64,000 nt of DNA from Cyprinodon diabolis (lineage: Eukaryota > Chordata > Actinopteri > Cyprinodontiformes > Cyprinodontidae): positions 28,538,091 to 28,602,090 of the forward strand of contig CM060078.1 in NCBI GenBank assembly GCA_030533445.1. Direction: 5' to 3'. Shown piece by piece: positions 23,701 to 63,666 of this stretch. Position numbers and translations under genes: made by a program. The notes beneath the pieces were generated by a model, which was not told where the DNA came from, made no database searches, and saw only the letters and a program-made list of their open reading frames with translations. Position 1 is the first letter of the stretch. Each line of letters starts with the position of its first letter.

Positions 23701-26700
23701 CAGCTAATCTGAGTTTAATATCTATTTTGCAAATAACTTATCAGATGTAGCTTTTTTCTTCTGTTGTAAAAAAAAAAATTCAAAGGTATTTTTTTTTCAT
23801 CTTTACAACTATGCATTGATTTTTTTTTCTTTATTATAAATCATCCCACAACTTAATGCCGAAAAATATAATTTGCCACTCTAACCTGAGGGAACTGGAA
23901 TAACTTTTGCAGTCTGTTCCACCTGTCACATCCAGCACCCCTGGGTGCTCTTTGCAGCCGGTTTGGGGGTGTCTGTCGCAGGGTGATGGGTGCTGCCAAA
24001 GAGGTGCATTGTGGCTGCCTGTGAGGGGAGGGGGGGAGGCTGGGGGAGGTTATTGTCCCCAAGCCTGCAGGAGCTGCCATACACTCCAGGGCCAATGGCA
24101 ACAGAAGAATGCTGCCGGGACAAAGGGCATAACTCCATTCTATAGCAACACAAGCGAGGCATTGTGTTCATACAGGCGTGCACACATGCGTGCATTCGCA
24201 GTTACTACAATAACACAAAAAACTATACTGGAGCAAACTATGCCAGAGGAGTACGCAAGGATGCCAAAGACTCATTCATCAACCGGGTTCCCACAGCAGG
24301 CAACCCCCCACTGGACATCTCCATCACAGGCTGAGAATGGCCAGTCAATCCTGGGACAATGAGGCAGCGGGCAGGAGGGAGTGAGAGAGAGGTCTCTGCT
24401 TGAATGTTCAGCAGCGGCCTGTTGTGTCTACGCCTCAAGGCCGGTTCCCAAAAAACACCTCATTTGGTCTAATCAGAATGGCACATTTTCAGGTACTCTG
24501 CATGTGTACAAAAAACCAATCTGCTTTATGTGAAAGGCAAAGAGTTTAACACCCTTTGTAAGTAACAGATGTTACTTTGTGAACCTGTAGTTTAATCCAG
24601 GAGCTGGTACAGAAAATGATTAATGGGGCAATTTAAAAAAAGAGAAAATCCTTCTTTTCAGCAAACCTTTTATTTTGAAGTGTTTTCTTTCTTACATTAG
24701 GTAATAAAGAAAGTCTTTGCTCTTTTTGTTTTTTCTAATAAGCATAGTTAAGAGTGAATTATGAACCTATAATTAGCCAGACAATCATTTTTGATCATAT
24801 TGCACATTTAATCTGATGACTGGAAAAGAGTAAAAATTATTTAAAAAAAGTAATTAAGAAGGTAATTTCCCATTACTTTCAGCTCCAGGAGTTCAAATAA
24901 AAGGACGTTTAAAAATGTTGTGGTTCTAGAAAAATGATTTGCAGCAATAACTCTGTGGTTGTTGTGCTCCTAATTTTTTGTTTTCAGTGTTTCTTTGGTT
25001 CACTGAGGTTTGCAGACCTCCATTCCTGCACAGGTCTTTTAAGAACCCATAAAGTCTAGGCTTTGCCGAAACCATAGTAACACCTAAATTAATTTCCTCC
25101 TCAGGAGTTTGGCTGAAATTTTTAGCCGTCTTTGAGTTAAAACCTTTGTGTTCACAAAAATTGCTTCACCTTTGTAAACTCCTGATTTCCTCAGAGGTTT
25201 CAACGTCATTATGCCTCTACTGCTGTGTTTGACCGCTTATATATTTATATGGATGGATGGATGGATGGTTTAATTGTATTCTGGTTGATTCAGATAAAAT
25301 ATAATGAAAACTTAGAGCTACTTCTATCATGGCATCCCCTTTAAAAAAATGCTTGGTAAAACTCTTTGTCTTGGCTAGAGCTTAAACTGAGGCCTTTTTT
25401 GGGGTATTTTGGGATATCTGAGAGTTTTGAGCAGTCTGATCTGGAGGTAAATTTGCAAAGATGCTTTTTCCTAAGATTAACATCTGTTCGAAATGCTTTT
25501 TTAGTGAATAATCAAGTTACTTTAAAATTATGCTCAGTTTGTCTGAAATTATCCTTTAAACCTCTTCCCAAGCTGATGTTCAACAGCAGCTATTCTGTTA
25601 TTGCTGAGGTCTTTCCTCATTATGGAAACAAATACCTGTATGCAATAGTCTAGTGGTTTAACAAAAAAAAAAAAAACTAAAGCACTATGCATGGTATGGT
25701 TGTTGCATGTCAGGTACGCCAGTCATTGACCTTGACCAAGATCCCACTGGGATCAGCTTCATAGTCATGGTAGGCCACTTCTTTGATACTACTCGTAAGC
25801 CCAAAGCCCGATAAATGTTGAAAGGGCAATATTAATGCCATTATTATTAATAGATAATAGAAATTTTACACATTCAGTAATAAAATGTCACAGGGGATGG
25901 TATGAGAGGATGGTCATTTAAAAAAGGGTGATATTTTAGATGCTTTAAGAAGGGGGATGCCACCTCCCCCTCATCTCGAGTGCTGCCTGTACGCTCCAGA
26001 TGAGTTGCATGTTCTGGTACCTGACCATATGTTGCAGATGCTTTGGCCTAAGGAGCTGTTAATTTCTACATTTTTAGTTTTATTAATCGTTCAGTTTTCT
26101 CCGTTAAACGTAAAGACATTCAGATATTCAAGAAATGTCTGAGTATTTAGAGTTCGCCTCTTGATGTACTGTGCTTTCTCCCAATTTATAAAACACAAAC
26201 TGGTCTTGTTTTCTGTATGTGGTGACATCTAGAGGCTAAATATCTGACTGAGACTAAATCTGTATTCTTATAAGATTGTTGCAGCTGGAAAGACGGTCAA
26301 GAAAAGAGATCCATTTAAGAGGGAGGTTTTGGTGCATGCTCAAATAAAAACAATTGAGTATCTTCCCCCTTTTACATATTTCTTGAGTCACTGTTTTGTT
26401 TCTCATTCTAACTTTTTTAGCATAAAATAGAAAATGAAAAATAAAATGCAAATCTCAGCTTTTTTAATCTATTTTATTTCCTGTAAACTGAACAAAATCC
26501 TGAGCAACTTTGTCTGATGCTAAAAGTAAATTCCTCTGGTTTTACATCATTAACTAAGCATGGTTATGCATCATTGTTTAATGATTAAGTTCTCTTGCAG
26601 GCCTGATCTTGCCTGACCTGCAGAATCAGTAAATCGAAAACGACTGGGGTGACACCAAAAAAAACGGAAAAACGAACAAATGATTCCCCCATCTGAAGGT

Positions 26701-26850
26701 TTTTTTTAAACTTATTACAAAGCTATTAACATTATGGAGCTAGCTCCATATAACTATCAGTGTGGAAAGGGGGTCTCTGTGTAATTTATGCGGCTTTGGA
26801 ACTGAAGTCACATTTTACGGTTGAAATCAAAAGGTCCTTAAGTGTCCTAG
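23701..26850. other. Intergenic, no gene recognised
   Basis: AT-rich sequence. A GC-rich block near 23900-24400 gives long overlapping frames on both strands but has no recognised domain or splice structure. A (GGAT)n run lies at about 25247-25267. Confidence 0.45.
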
Positions 26851-26857
26851 TCAAAGG

Positions 26858-27883
26858 CTCTGTTCGAAAACCTGGGCTGCATCCTCCAAGGACGCGGTCT
26901 ACCTAGACTGGATCCTTCGAAGTCCTTGAAAATAAGGAGACCAGAAGAGTTCTGGCTGTGAATTCGAACAGGTCTACCCTTCGGCGGGTTTTACCGCCGT
27001 ATGCTCTGTTGCTTAGCAACCGCAAAAGTTGACACAAAAAGCAGGAAAAAAATGAAAACCGAAGTTTTCAAAACTGTTTGTTTATTTATTTCTTTTTTAT
27101 TGTAAAGTGAACAAGGACTACCAAGAATCCAGAGTGGAATAAAGGTTCCAACCACCGGGAGCAGGAACAAATAAAATCAAATGTACTGTTAGAAACCTCA
27201 GTCAGTTAAATAACCTGCTGCTGTCATTCTGCACATCTCTGATGTTGCTGCTATTTTCAAATATCCATTACTGTAAAAATGTCCATAGCTGCCTATTGGT
27301 TATTTATTCTCCAGTTTTATATTGTTAAAATACTTTACAGAATTGTATTTTTTATATTTTAACTCTTCCCTATAATGTTATTCTTATACATTTTTCTAAG
27401 GTCCACATTAGTGTGACCATTTCAATAATCTTTCAGCTGCTGTAAAACAGCAATAAAAAGATTAAAATCCTATCAGATTTATAGTCCCCACTCTGCAGAT
27501 CTATGAGAATCTGTCCTTAAATTACAGCCAAACCCATTTACACTGTAACAGATAAAAACCTTTAGATAAACCAAACATTACCGCCACATATCTGACTCAA
27601 TAACCATTAAAACAACTATTTTCATTCATCTCAGACGGAACTATTCACGGACTTGTATTATATTAAACTGAACTTCCAATTTTCACCACTGTTGAATCCT
27701 GGGATATCCAAGGATACCGAGGATACATCGGACCCATCCTTCAAATCGGGCAAAAAGAACGACGCATTTTAAGGCCGCATAACGAGGACTCTTGGAATCT
27801 GACCAGACCTCGGCGCCGCGCTATGACGTAATCGTACTTTGAATCTGGCCTTCTAAGGACGTGTCCTAGGTTTTCGAACAGAG
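26858..27883. mobile_element. Non-autonomous DNA transposon with CTCTGTTCGAAAACCT termini
   Basis: The left end CTCTGTTCGAAAACCTGGGCTGC is the inverted complement of the right end, perfect over 16 bp and then recognisably similar. Subterminal parts on both sides are CpG-richer than the AT-rich core. It is 1026 bp with no transposase. The superfamily is not assigned because no clean target duplication was seen. Confidence 0.7.
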
Positions 27884-28889
27884 TCTAGATAAAATTGTGT
27901 ACTGAGCTGTGAATCTAAACAAGCTCATATACAAGTTTCTCCACAGGGACCTCAGTTATGCTCGGTTATCGATTGTGCTTCATAGCAATTGTCAATAGGC
28001 GTGAATCCACCAGCAATTAGATTTAAGAAGACATTTTTCCACATAGACCCAGGTTGTTATGAATACATCTTAAAACATCTGATAACTGAGTTTTGGTTTT
28101 ACTTGGGTTATCATATGTATATCATTTGTATGATACATTTTGGGGGGGGAATTGACTGGATGTTTGCTGTGCTGCAGACATATGCTAGTGCAACATAATA
28201 GGGTCAAGAAGCAGAGAAATGTCTGTAAATAAAGCAGGATTTCAACTTTCTCCACCTGTTTGTACTCATTAACCCGTTACTCTGCTGTCTAGAAATGGCT
28301 CAGTAGAAACAAGAGAGGCTCAGGAATTAGGCCATCTGGGTACTAGAGGCTATTCGGTCTCGGCTGTGGTCTGTGAGGCGAATCGAGGCAGAGAGACAGG
28401 TGAGAAACCTTTGACCCAGAGCGCTGCTGGACATGCCAGGAATTATTCACACTTCCTGGCCAAACGCGTCACGTCGCGGGCAGAAAGCATGCTTCTAAAC
28501 CCAAACAGCATGTCCTGGTCAGGGGTCCCTCTGTTATGGTCTGCATTATGTGCAGCGGTGACCGAAGCGCGGGAGACTGATGGATGATTTAATCTGAAAG
28601 GAACCAGCGGAGAGGAACAGGGCGGGTAGATGTGTGTGAGAGGGGGCAGGGAGATAAGGATATTTTAGTCGAATTTATGTCACCCATTTCAAGACCCGTG
28701 CAATGATATCAGCTGCTGTTCAAGTGATTATGTCTGGGGCCGGCTGTACTCAGAAACAAGCTCCCAACGACAGTAAAGCAGCTCCAGACAACCTGGATAT
28801 TTGAGTTTTGCGGCTTTTAACAAGTTTTCCTTTCATGATGCCTTGGATTTAATGATTTAATTCCATCCATCTTCAACTCTAACCAGCAT

Positions 28890-29180
28890 CCACCCAGCAT
28901 GACACTTCCACCACCATGTTTTAAAGTGGAGAAGCTGATTGAGGATGTTTACTTGTAATGTGTGTGTTTTTTTTTTTTTTGCCTTTTCTCTCTGTGGGCT
29001 GGGTTAGATTCTCCCTCCTGAGCTGTGTAAATCTGCAGCTCCTCCAGAGACTTTGTGATCTTCAGGATGTTGTTTATTAATTATCCAAGTTCTACCTAAC
29101 CTTCAAGGCCTTCGCAGAACAAATTAAATTACAGACTGGATTGATTAGGTGACTTCTGAGTCCATTTATTAGGTTATGCT
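28890..29180 (-). mobile_element. Tc1-like repeat fragment (antisense)
   Basis: Motifs CACTTCCACCACCATGTTTTA, CTGCAGCTCCTCCAGAGACTTTG, GGCCTTCGCAGAACA and TTAGGTGACTTCTGA occur in the order of a known abundant fish Tc1-like repeat in antisense orientation. Related pieces are at 31205-31430, 51965-52160 and 54960-55300. Confidence 0.55.
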
Positions 29181-29554
29181 GTTTTCTGTAAAGATATTAG
29201 ACTAAAAAGGGCTCTATAAGATTGTGTACCGCACCTCTCAGATTACCTTTTCTATAAAAATTTTTATTTCACCTAAAAATAATATCTTTAGTGTTGATTT
29301 GTCACTCAAAACACATCAGTTTGTGATTTTTAATATCCAAACTGCAAGGAGAAATTACATTCTTCAAGATGCTGCAACATATTTGACCAAGGCAGAAAAA
29401 CAATGTGTGTGTGGCCTAAATAAAAGATATTTGATATCTAACATTATGATGCTGCGATAAAAGATGGAATTGGTTACCAGGCTGCAGTAACTGTGGAAGC
29501 TGTCGTATACTTTATAGAAACATAGGAGTTAAATCAAATTTGTAATTGGCTGGA

Positions 29555-30323
29555 TTTATTCTTTAATATTACCATAAACAAGGAAAAAAAGGTGAGCAAC
29601 AATATTCATAGATATATACAAATAATACTGTACATGGGCACATTTAACTGAAGAATAAGAACTTTTTGAGTCCAAAGGGAGTGTATTCATATAAAACAAA
29701 TCACAATTTATTGTGATATAAACATTAAAAGGTTCGTAACCTTCTGAAAAGCTTCAGAGCTGAACTGAATCTGAACTGTGCCTCGTTCAGCCAATTTTTT
29801 TTTTTTTTTTTTTTTGGAGTGGGGATACATTCAGGTTTTTCTTTAAATCCATTTGTTCTGATCTGATCACAGGCCCACCTGAACCGGCTACGATTTAACC
29901 ACCTGCAGTGGCTTGTATGGCTTGCTCAGCATCACTCAGTGTTTTTTTTTACACAGTATCTTCACACAGGGTGCAGATGTGCTGCGTACGCAATCCACTT
30001 CAGGAAACTGACTCAGAGGGGGTCTATCCGTCCTCTTATTAGTGCGTCCGTGTTGGGTTCGTCCATCTTAGGCTAAAGTGCTGCAGAGGAGGAAGAGCAG
30101 TTCTGCATTTCAGGTGAAATCTGCTTTTACTCATATGTAATCATGCAAGAAGTTTGCACAGGTGCAAGAGAGCTATTTCCCTATGAAATACCCTCAGGAG
30201 TGGCATTGCACTGTTGTTGGACAACAGTGGAAAAACTGAGGGATTCTATCATCTCAGTTCAGTCCCTCAAAAACGTGCTCCCACAACGAGAGCAGAAACA
30301 ATCTGTCATGTCTCTGTTTCCTT
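29555..30323 (-). other. ntn4: ntn4 3' UTR, putative
   Basis: Minus-strand sequence after the ntn4 stop. AATAAA signals are the complements of 29707-29712 and 29555-29560; either could be used. A T19-20 run (plus strand, about 29795-29815) lies inside. Confidence 0.45.
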
Positions 30324-56345
<26,022 letters not shown>

Positions 56346-56784
56346 CTAACGGTTAGAGAGAGAGAAACTGGGTTAATATTGTGGATTTCTACCTTTTTAA
56401 CTGCGGTTAAAAACATGAAGGAACATGACAGGCTCTAATGTGTTATTTCTTTCAATGGTTGAAATACCTGGGCATCCACATGCCCCATTGCCATCAGAAA
56501 CCAGCTAAACTGTCCAAACAAAATGGCAAATACCTCACACTTAATGCTCTAGTAACACTTGTTACTCACTCCAGTTGTAATTTAAAGTAAACAAATGGAT
56601 TGACTGATGTTATACCAGGTTTGTAAGTTTTACTCATGGTCTTAAAGTGAAATAGTTGAAATCCTAAATCATAAAACATATGGATCTTCTAAAAAAAACC
56701 CAGGGCAAACCCTTCATCTTTTTTTTTTTTTTTTTTTATTCCAAAGGAATATGTTGCCAGATTTTAATCTCAGCGCATTTTCTG

Positions 56785-56850
56785 GTTTGAGTTTGCATGT
56801 TCTCCCTGTGAATATGTGGAATCCTTGTGGGTACTCCAGCCTCTATGTCT
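56785..56850 (+). repeat. SINE body fragment
   Basis: GAGTTTGCATGTTCTCCCTGTG followed by GGGTACTCCAGCCTC is the conserved body of a common fish tRNA-derived SINE. Confidence 0.6.
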
Positions 56851-57656
56851 GAAATGATCACCGTTTACATAGAATTAACCACATATAACACAGAATGTAA
56901 TTAAAAGATGACATTTTTAACATCTGCTCCTGTTCTGGGCAGCTTCTTTACGCTGATGCAGTGCAACCTCTGTTAGAATATTTCAGACAGACAGTTCCAA
57001 CAGTGAAAAAGCAAAATAAAACAGGAGTAAATGGAAGCAACAAAAGTCCTTAGCTTAGTTTGGGGTTTTACTGGTTAACATGGTTAAACTGTAGTCCAGT
57101 AATACAATTATTCCATACAATAATTCAAGTTATTCCAATGGCACTAAAACTCTAAAAATCCATCTTCTGATTCATATGGTTTTCTTAACATATCAGGTTT
57201 TGGGCCCTAAAAATTAACTTTAAGCTATTTGATACTGAGATTTGAGTCTGTGGATAGAAGAAATCAGCAAAAGAGTGTTTTAGTTTTATCCTGTTTTCAG
57301 TTATATTCCATTTTATCCAATGTACCAGAAAGTTATTCCTTTATAATCCCACAGTGGGGACTATAAAGTGATAAAGAAATCACATGGAACCATTTCCTCT
57401 TTTAATTAAAATTTAAATACTTTTTGATCTTTTAGGTTTCTTTTAGATCAGTTACATCTATTTGATTTCTCTCCTTCACCCAAGATGACATTAATCAATA
57501 TTTACAGAAATTAAGCTATCTTTTCTGGAGTTCTGCTTTATAATTAACCTGAGCCTCATCATCAAACTTAAGAACAAAAATTAAAACATCGTCAGAAGCT
57601 TCTGCAGATCTGATATAATTCTGAATACTACAGGACGTCTTTCTGCCTAAAGACAT

Positions 57657-57718
57657 TATTTCAATTCAGTTTATTTATATAGCCCCAATTCACAACACAG
57701 TATCAACACATTAAAGAA
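57657..57718 (+). repeat. Fish dispersed repeat (TTCAATTCAGTTTATT family), short copy
   Basis: TTATTTCAATTCAGTTTATTTATATAGCCCCAATTCACAACACAG matches the family head seen at 16903 and 22318. Confidence 0.7.
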
Positions 57719-60700
57719 ACTCCTATTCCTTTTGGGGGTTGGGTTTTTTTTATTTGATGGAATTTAAATTAATCCAAATGAATCTTTTTTTTTTTGTTCA
57801 CTATCAAACACATTGGTCCAGTTCATATAATTACATTTGCTCCTGTTTTTGGATAATTTGGGCTCAGATTCATGACTTTATACCCAACCATCATTGAATG
57901 TGACCTTATGTGATCTTGATGTTGCCAGGCATCCTTTCTCTTTGTCTCCTGCTCCCATTTGTTCCCTAAAAATCCTTTAAATCGACGATGCCTTTATGGC
58001 CTGCCATTGCTGCCACTGGCAACTAACACCACTGCTGTTGTCCCGGGAGAAAAAAGTTGGTTGCTCAATAAAATGTGGTTGAAGACTACTTCTTTACAAA
58101 CTGGTATCATCTATATTTTGACTGAGATGCAAAAAGAAAAAAAAACCTTGATACTCTACAATGATTGGTTGGATGAGTAGCAGGAAGCCTAATGGGAGGA
58201 CCACTATTGACTTACTCGTTGTTGGAAAAGGTCAAAGGGGCATGGCATTGTGATCCACCATTAAGAAAACACGACAAATAGGATAAGAGGTCACCAGGTC
58301 CACAGGAGAGTGCAGAGAGCAGAGCAGCACAAAGGAGGGGATGAAGATGCAGTTCCACATATCTCAGGGCTGGATAAAAGGCCAATGACAGCCCAGCAAC
58401 ACCACAGCAACATGAGCACGCCCAAACACCCCTGCTGGCATGCACTCAAACAAACACAGACAAATCATGCCAGTATCAGGATCTACTTTAAGCATATTTT
58501 AGCATATCTGTAAAAAACTACAGTATACTATATTTTAAATTAATGCAAATGGATCATAACCAATAAGGTCAATAGGCTAGTTCTTAGAAGATAGATACGA
58601 CTCATGAAACAGCAGACAGAGACTAGAAGTTTGCAGTTGCGAGTGCCTTGTATTTATAGTGACGAAAATTTTATACATATTTACAACATCAGTGAAACAT
58701 CCAAATGGCCATATAAAATGCGCAAAAGAGAAAAAAAAACAAACCAATAAAGAGGAAAAAAGAAAAACAAAATGAATCAATTCAACAATTAATGAAACCA
58801 CATCCCTTCAGTCCATTCACCCCAAGCTGGGGTTGATTAAAGGTCCCAAGCAAATTCCTTCTAAAGTGCTTGGTGCAGTGCAGGTCATGGACTGACAAAA
58901 GTCAGAGCAGAGTGGAAAGAAAATTGTTTGTTGGCTGCAAGGAGCCTCCTACCAGCCTGGCAGGAGATCCAAAGTCTTTGTGCACCCAAAGTGCAATCTT
59001 TCTTGGGCTCTAGGCCTGGACCTTCCGCTTGCCATCAACACCTGGCCAATTCCATAGTTTGTATGTCACACAAACAGGTTTTTTCATGTCATCTCGGCTA
59101 AGTAGTTAGCTCCTGCAGCTCTGCATCTCCCAACATGCCATAGTCTTTCATACTTCCCCACTCCAACTAATATACCTAACTGATAGGCTGTTGCACATGT
59201 GACCCTGATACTCAACAGCAATTGGCTGTGTAGCAATGAGGGGATGGAAGTGAAAAAAACATACACAGAATGATCACTGGGATCTTTCTCCATTATCTAA
59301 ACATGTAAATGGAAAATCACTGGGATTTACACCCAGGTTACATTATCATCAGAATCATTACTTCTAGTTTTAATTGATGTAAAAATTTGAAAAAAAGAAA
59401 GCACAAAAGTTTGCATATATGCTGATGATGCTTTTGTTTTTCTCAGTGCGCCATTGCATAGAGCTCAGAATGAGTTACAGCTTTCTGATGTGGACTTTCT
59501 ATAGTCACATGGTGTACCCTCATCTACTGTGCTGGCTGGATACAGAGCTGTGTCTTATTGGTTTGATGAATTTTATATTTTAGAGTTTTAAGCTTTGAGA
59601 TAATTCCTCATTTCTTCATCCAAAGTCAAAATATATACAAGATTCTACGATAAAAAAGAAGCATAAGTACATCTAAATATCCAGATAAAAGATGACAAAC
59701 CGTACAGAGAACCATAAAGTATCCACGGTGAATGAGATCCCATGATACATATTTAATATACCAATTGGAATTTAATCTCCCTTTGGGGTTAATTGTATAT
59801 TTTGGAAATTGATTTATTTCATGAAGATGCATTCATAAAAAATGTTGTCAAAGAGGGCACAATTTTAAGACCTAACAAGTCAGCACTCTATCCAGGAATT
59901 TAAAAGTTCTTCTCCAAATTATTAGTTCCTTAATCTCAAACACTTCAGCTGCACTAAACTAATATGTCATCTGTCCAGATCCTTAAATCTTAAGACGTTC
60001 TAAAGTTGGTTACCTTATAACCAGGTGACGTTTGGTCCTTAAACTTCTTTTTCTCATGTGGTGTTTTTCTGGTGGTATTCAACTAGATGGCAGTTAAATA
60101 TTGTCTGGTTCATTTTGTCTTAAACACACAGTTCATTATGAGCTAAGCTGTGCAGGGGGAGGTTTAAAGAGAGCAGTTATTGCTTTATATAACCACATGA
60201 TGAGTGGACAATTGTGAGTTATGTCAGTACTACAAAGGTTAATAGGTTTTTACATAGAGGGAAACTTTAAAAGTATATTTTCATAACTTTTTAGGTAATC
60301 TTCCGGTGAAAACTACAGGAACTAAAGTTGACTGCTTCTGTTTGTAAAGCTCTCCATTCCATTTCAGGTGTTCTGTTTTCATTTTGAAAGGTCATGTAAC
60401 CAATTAGTTTTCATTGCACATGAGTTGCAATGCCAAAGAAGACAATTCAAAAATGAATCAGCTAAAATAAAAATAAAAAATAAAAAATTATGTAAATGTC
60501 CAAAATATGAAAAGTAAAGCAACTAAGATGAAACTTAAACGTGTGTAATAAATACTTTCATACATGTAGGTCTTTTTCAGTGACAGCCATTCAATACAGC
60601 AGGATTTACTTTATTCTTTTTGCATCACAAGTATGAAGCAACTTTTCTGTGCAATCTAAACGCCCCTTAATTCTTTGAGCTGAGTAAATATAAAGATTTC

Positions 60701-61884
60701 TACATATATATTAATAGCTGTGAACAAAAACACCCTTAAGACCTTCATGAGCTTTTACTGGCGAGCTAATAAAACACTAAAGTTCAAATTTATTTGTTTA
60801 ACCAACAAAATATGACAGCTGAAACTGCTTGTAAACTGGATTTTTAAAAAGAAGTTAGAGACATTCTGCTGCCTAATTGTGTTTTTGGAGTTGTCGAGCT
60901 GTGTGAACGGAGCTTGAATCCCGTTTACTGTAAATAGAGGTGAGCATTGTCCTCTACCGGCAGGAATCATGGCGTGGAAGCCTGGGAAACACAAAATCTG
61001 GGTAAAAAGAAACACAGAAAAACAAGATCAAGTGTATTTGTGCCCATTTTTAAGTGTTTTAAGGAATTTAGTTGATATTTGATCCCTTTTCATGTTTCAT
61101 ACCTTACACATTGATTATTGTGTTGCAGCTGAGCTTTGAGGAGATCAACTATTAACGTCACTGAAGGGTTGAAAAGCCCAAATGGATCGACTCTGCTCAA
61201 AGCACCTTTTGGAGATGAAAAGCTTTCACACCTGCCATTAAAAAATGCAACAGATTTCAGGCTGTGCACAGCCCCGAGGTTGTGAGTTCACTGCAGGACA
61301 CTGAATATCTTTCTTCCTGTTTCGGTCTGCAAAGTAAAGTAAGCCCAGCTTTAACAGGCCTAATTCCATCAAAGCGCTGTGGACTGTAATCTGGTAAACA
61401 GGCACAATGGGCATTGATGGAAGCAGAAAGACTGAGAGAGAGAAATGCAGAGAAGGCGGGGTGGGTGTCTAGCCAATGGTACCGACATCCATCAGAGCAA
61501 CGGCACTTCCTTCCCTTCAGCCAGACGGAGAGCGACTGTATGTGTTTATCTGTAAAAGCATGAGCCGGTGTGTGTTTGAAGTAGAGAAAAAGGAAACGTG
61601 TCTGTGTGTCTGTGTGCTAGACTGGTCTGCTTCTTTGTATTCTCTAAGGAGGTCAGGATCTGAAACAAACAGTTGCATTCTTACAGCTCAGCTGACCTCA
61701 TAAATAAGGAACGAAGCCGTCAACCATTTCTCCCCGTCTCTCTACCGTCACCTTTTCCCCCCACATCGCAGGTGAACACGGGAAGCTTTCAGCGCATGAG
61801 ATGACATGCTTTTATGTTTGCCAGAGAAAGGGGAGAAGCAGAAAACCGAGAATACCTGCTGCCTGTAATCGCTCCGAGCAACAA

Positions 61885-61907
61885 CCCCCCCCCCCCCCCC
61901 CCCCCCC
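61885..61907. repeat. Poly-C run (23 C)
   Basis: An uninterrupted run of 23 cytosines. Its length may be assembly-sensitive. Confidence 0.95.
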
Positions 61908-63452
61908 GCACACCTCAGACACCCTGTTCCAAACCTTCAGTCTCACTTAACTGATCCCAGGATTTCACATACAGCCCTGAGAGCGTTGAAGCATGCTAAA
62001 ACAGAACATCAAGCCTCATTCTGACTCCTTTAAGTGTCAATGTGTCAGTTCTCTATCATTTTGATGAAGAAAACTAACTTATTTTTGTATAACCGTAAAG
62101 TAATTAGCATCCTAGCCTCAACATAATTAAATGAAACCCTTTCCTGCAACTTCATGTATACCCTGTTTTTGATCATTGCTCTTACAATTAGAATCTGGTA
62201 TGTCTCTTTGAACAGCTGTGGGCCCCTTTCTCTGAGAGCCACCAATATCTTATTATTTGCAGGTTGTTTGAAAAGTGATGCTGCAGGACTCCAGCAAGGT
62301 ACCGAAAGCAGATGGGTTTAAGCACCTGGGGTCAAACGGTCAAAGATGCTGTGGTGCACAAAAAAAGGTGAGGAGGAAGAAAGGAGAGAGAGCATGGACA
62401 GGTGAGCAGCAGGAGAAAACAGCTGGTCCACCGTTTGACCTCTTTTAAGATCTGGGTCATCAGCTGAGGTGTAAGAGGTCAAAGGTCAATTTCCGTGCAC
62501 AACTGGCTCATGCTAAATCCAAGAAGTAAAGGAGAAAAAAAATGCTATTTATATACAGACAAGCTCCAGAAGCTTTCAAAACACTTTTTAGTAGTTTTAA
62601 ACACATTCATGAGATCATTGCCTCCAGAGCAGCAGCTTGCTTGGAACGATCCTTCGCACATCTGCAGAGCAGCTCCTCACACACGCTGCTCCAATTAAAC
62701 ATCAATAGATATCAGGAAGCTCCTCTGTGCTCCAAAGTGCGCCGATTAAACACTCAGTCATGTATTCAACAGAGCTCGCGGCGCGTGCCTGTTGCATGAC
62801 TTATTCCAGAAGTGGCTGATTCTTCTGGATGCAGCAAAAAAAAAAAAGAATAAAATGCTGATCCTACAGAGCGGATAACTGTCCATATCCCCAATGTGTA
62901 AATTATTCCATCAGTAGCGCTTTTTCCCCACAGGGAGTGTGGAAAGGCTGTCACACCTCCAGCATTTTCACCACAGGTGTGGATCCGATCCGCCCTCCAT
63001 TCCACCTGCTTCCTGAGGGAGCTGGATGTGTTTGGAGTTAAAGAAATGGGGGATTTCACCACCTGATATATAAATCTGATTGTCAAAATCACTTCCAGAG
63101 AGACAAGCTGTCTTTAGCCTTTTTTTCCTGCTTGAGGCAGTTGACTATATTTTAGTAATTCTGAAGTTTTTTTAATTGGGAATAATAAGAGAGAAAATGA
63201 ATATGTGACGTGACCAGACAAAAAGGGTTGAGAATGATGAATGTATAGGATGTTCTAATTGTTTTTTTTCCTAAATAGAAAAAAAAAACTGTGACTTAAA
63301 CATAATGGCCTACAGATTATTATATTTATGTTTTCTCTAGTATCTATTGATTTGATTTTACAAAGCTTTACGGTAGGAACCAATTAAATTAAGGAGCAGA
63401 GCACGCTACAGGCATTTGAAATGTAAAGCAGGTCTTTAGTAAGTGTCTAGAG

Positions 63453-63666
63453 AAGGTGTGGGTGGGCAACTCCAGTCCCAGAACTTTTAGATATGTCCTT
63501 GACTGAACACACTTAAATAAAGTAAATAGATAATTAAAAGGACTCTGGCGAAATTGGTTGCATACTGGGGAGGTAATTCAACCATTTGATCCAGGTGTGT
63601 TGGACCAAGGATTAATCTAAATGTTGCAGGAAACCAGCCCTTTAGGACTGTAGTTGCCCACCCCTG
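63453..63666. mobile_element. Complete hAT-type MITE, 214 bp, perfect 8-bp target duplication
   Basis: GTCTAGAG occurs on both sides (63445-63452 and 63667-63674). The termini GGTGTGGGTGGGCAACTCCAG and, inverted, CAGGGGTGGGCAACTACAG are those of a widespread fish hAT MITE family. There is no coding sequence. Confidence 0.9.

Noticed and set aside
23907..24362. 151-codon plus-strand frame and overlapping minus-strand frames
   Set aside because: Composition is low-complexity GC/CA-rich, there is no recognised domain, and frames are open on both strands at once.
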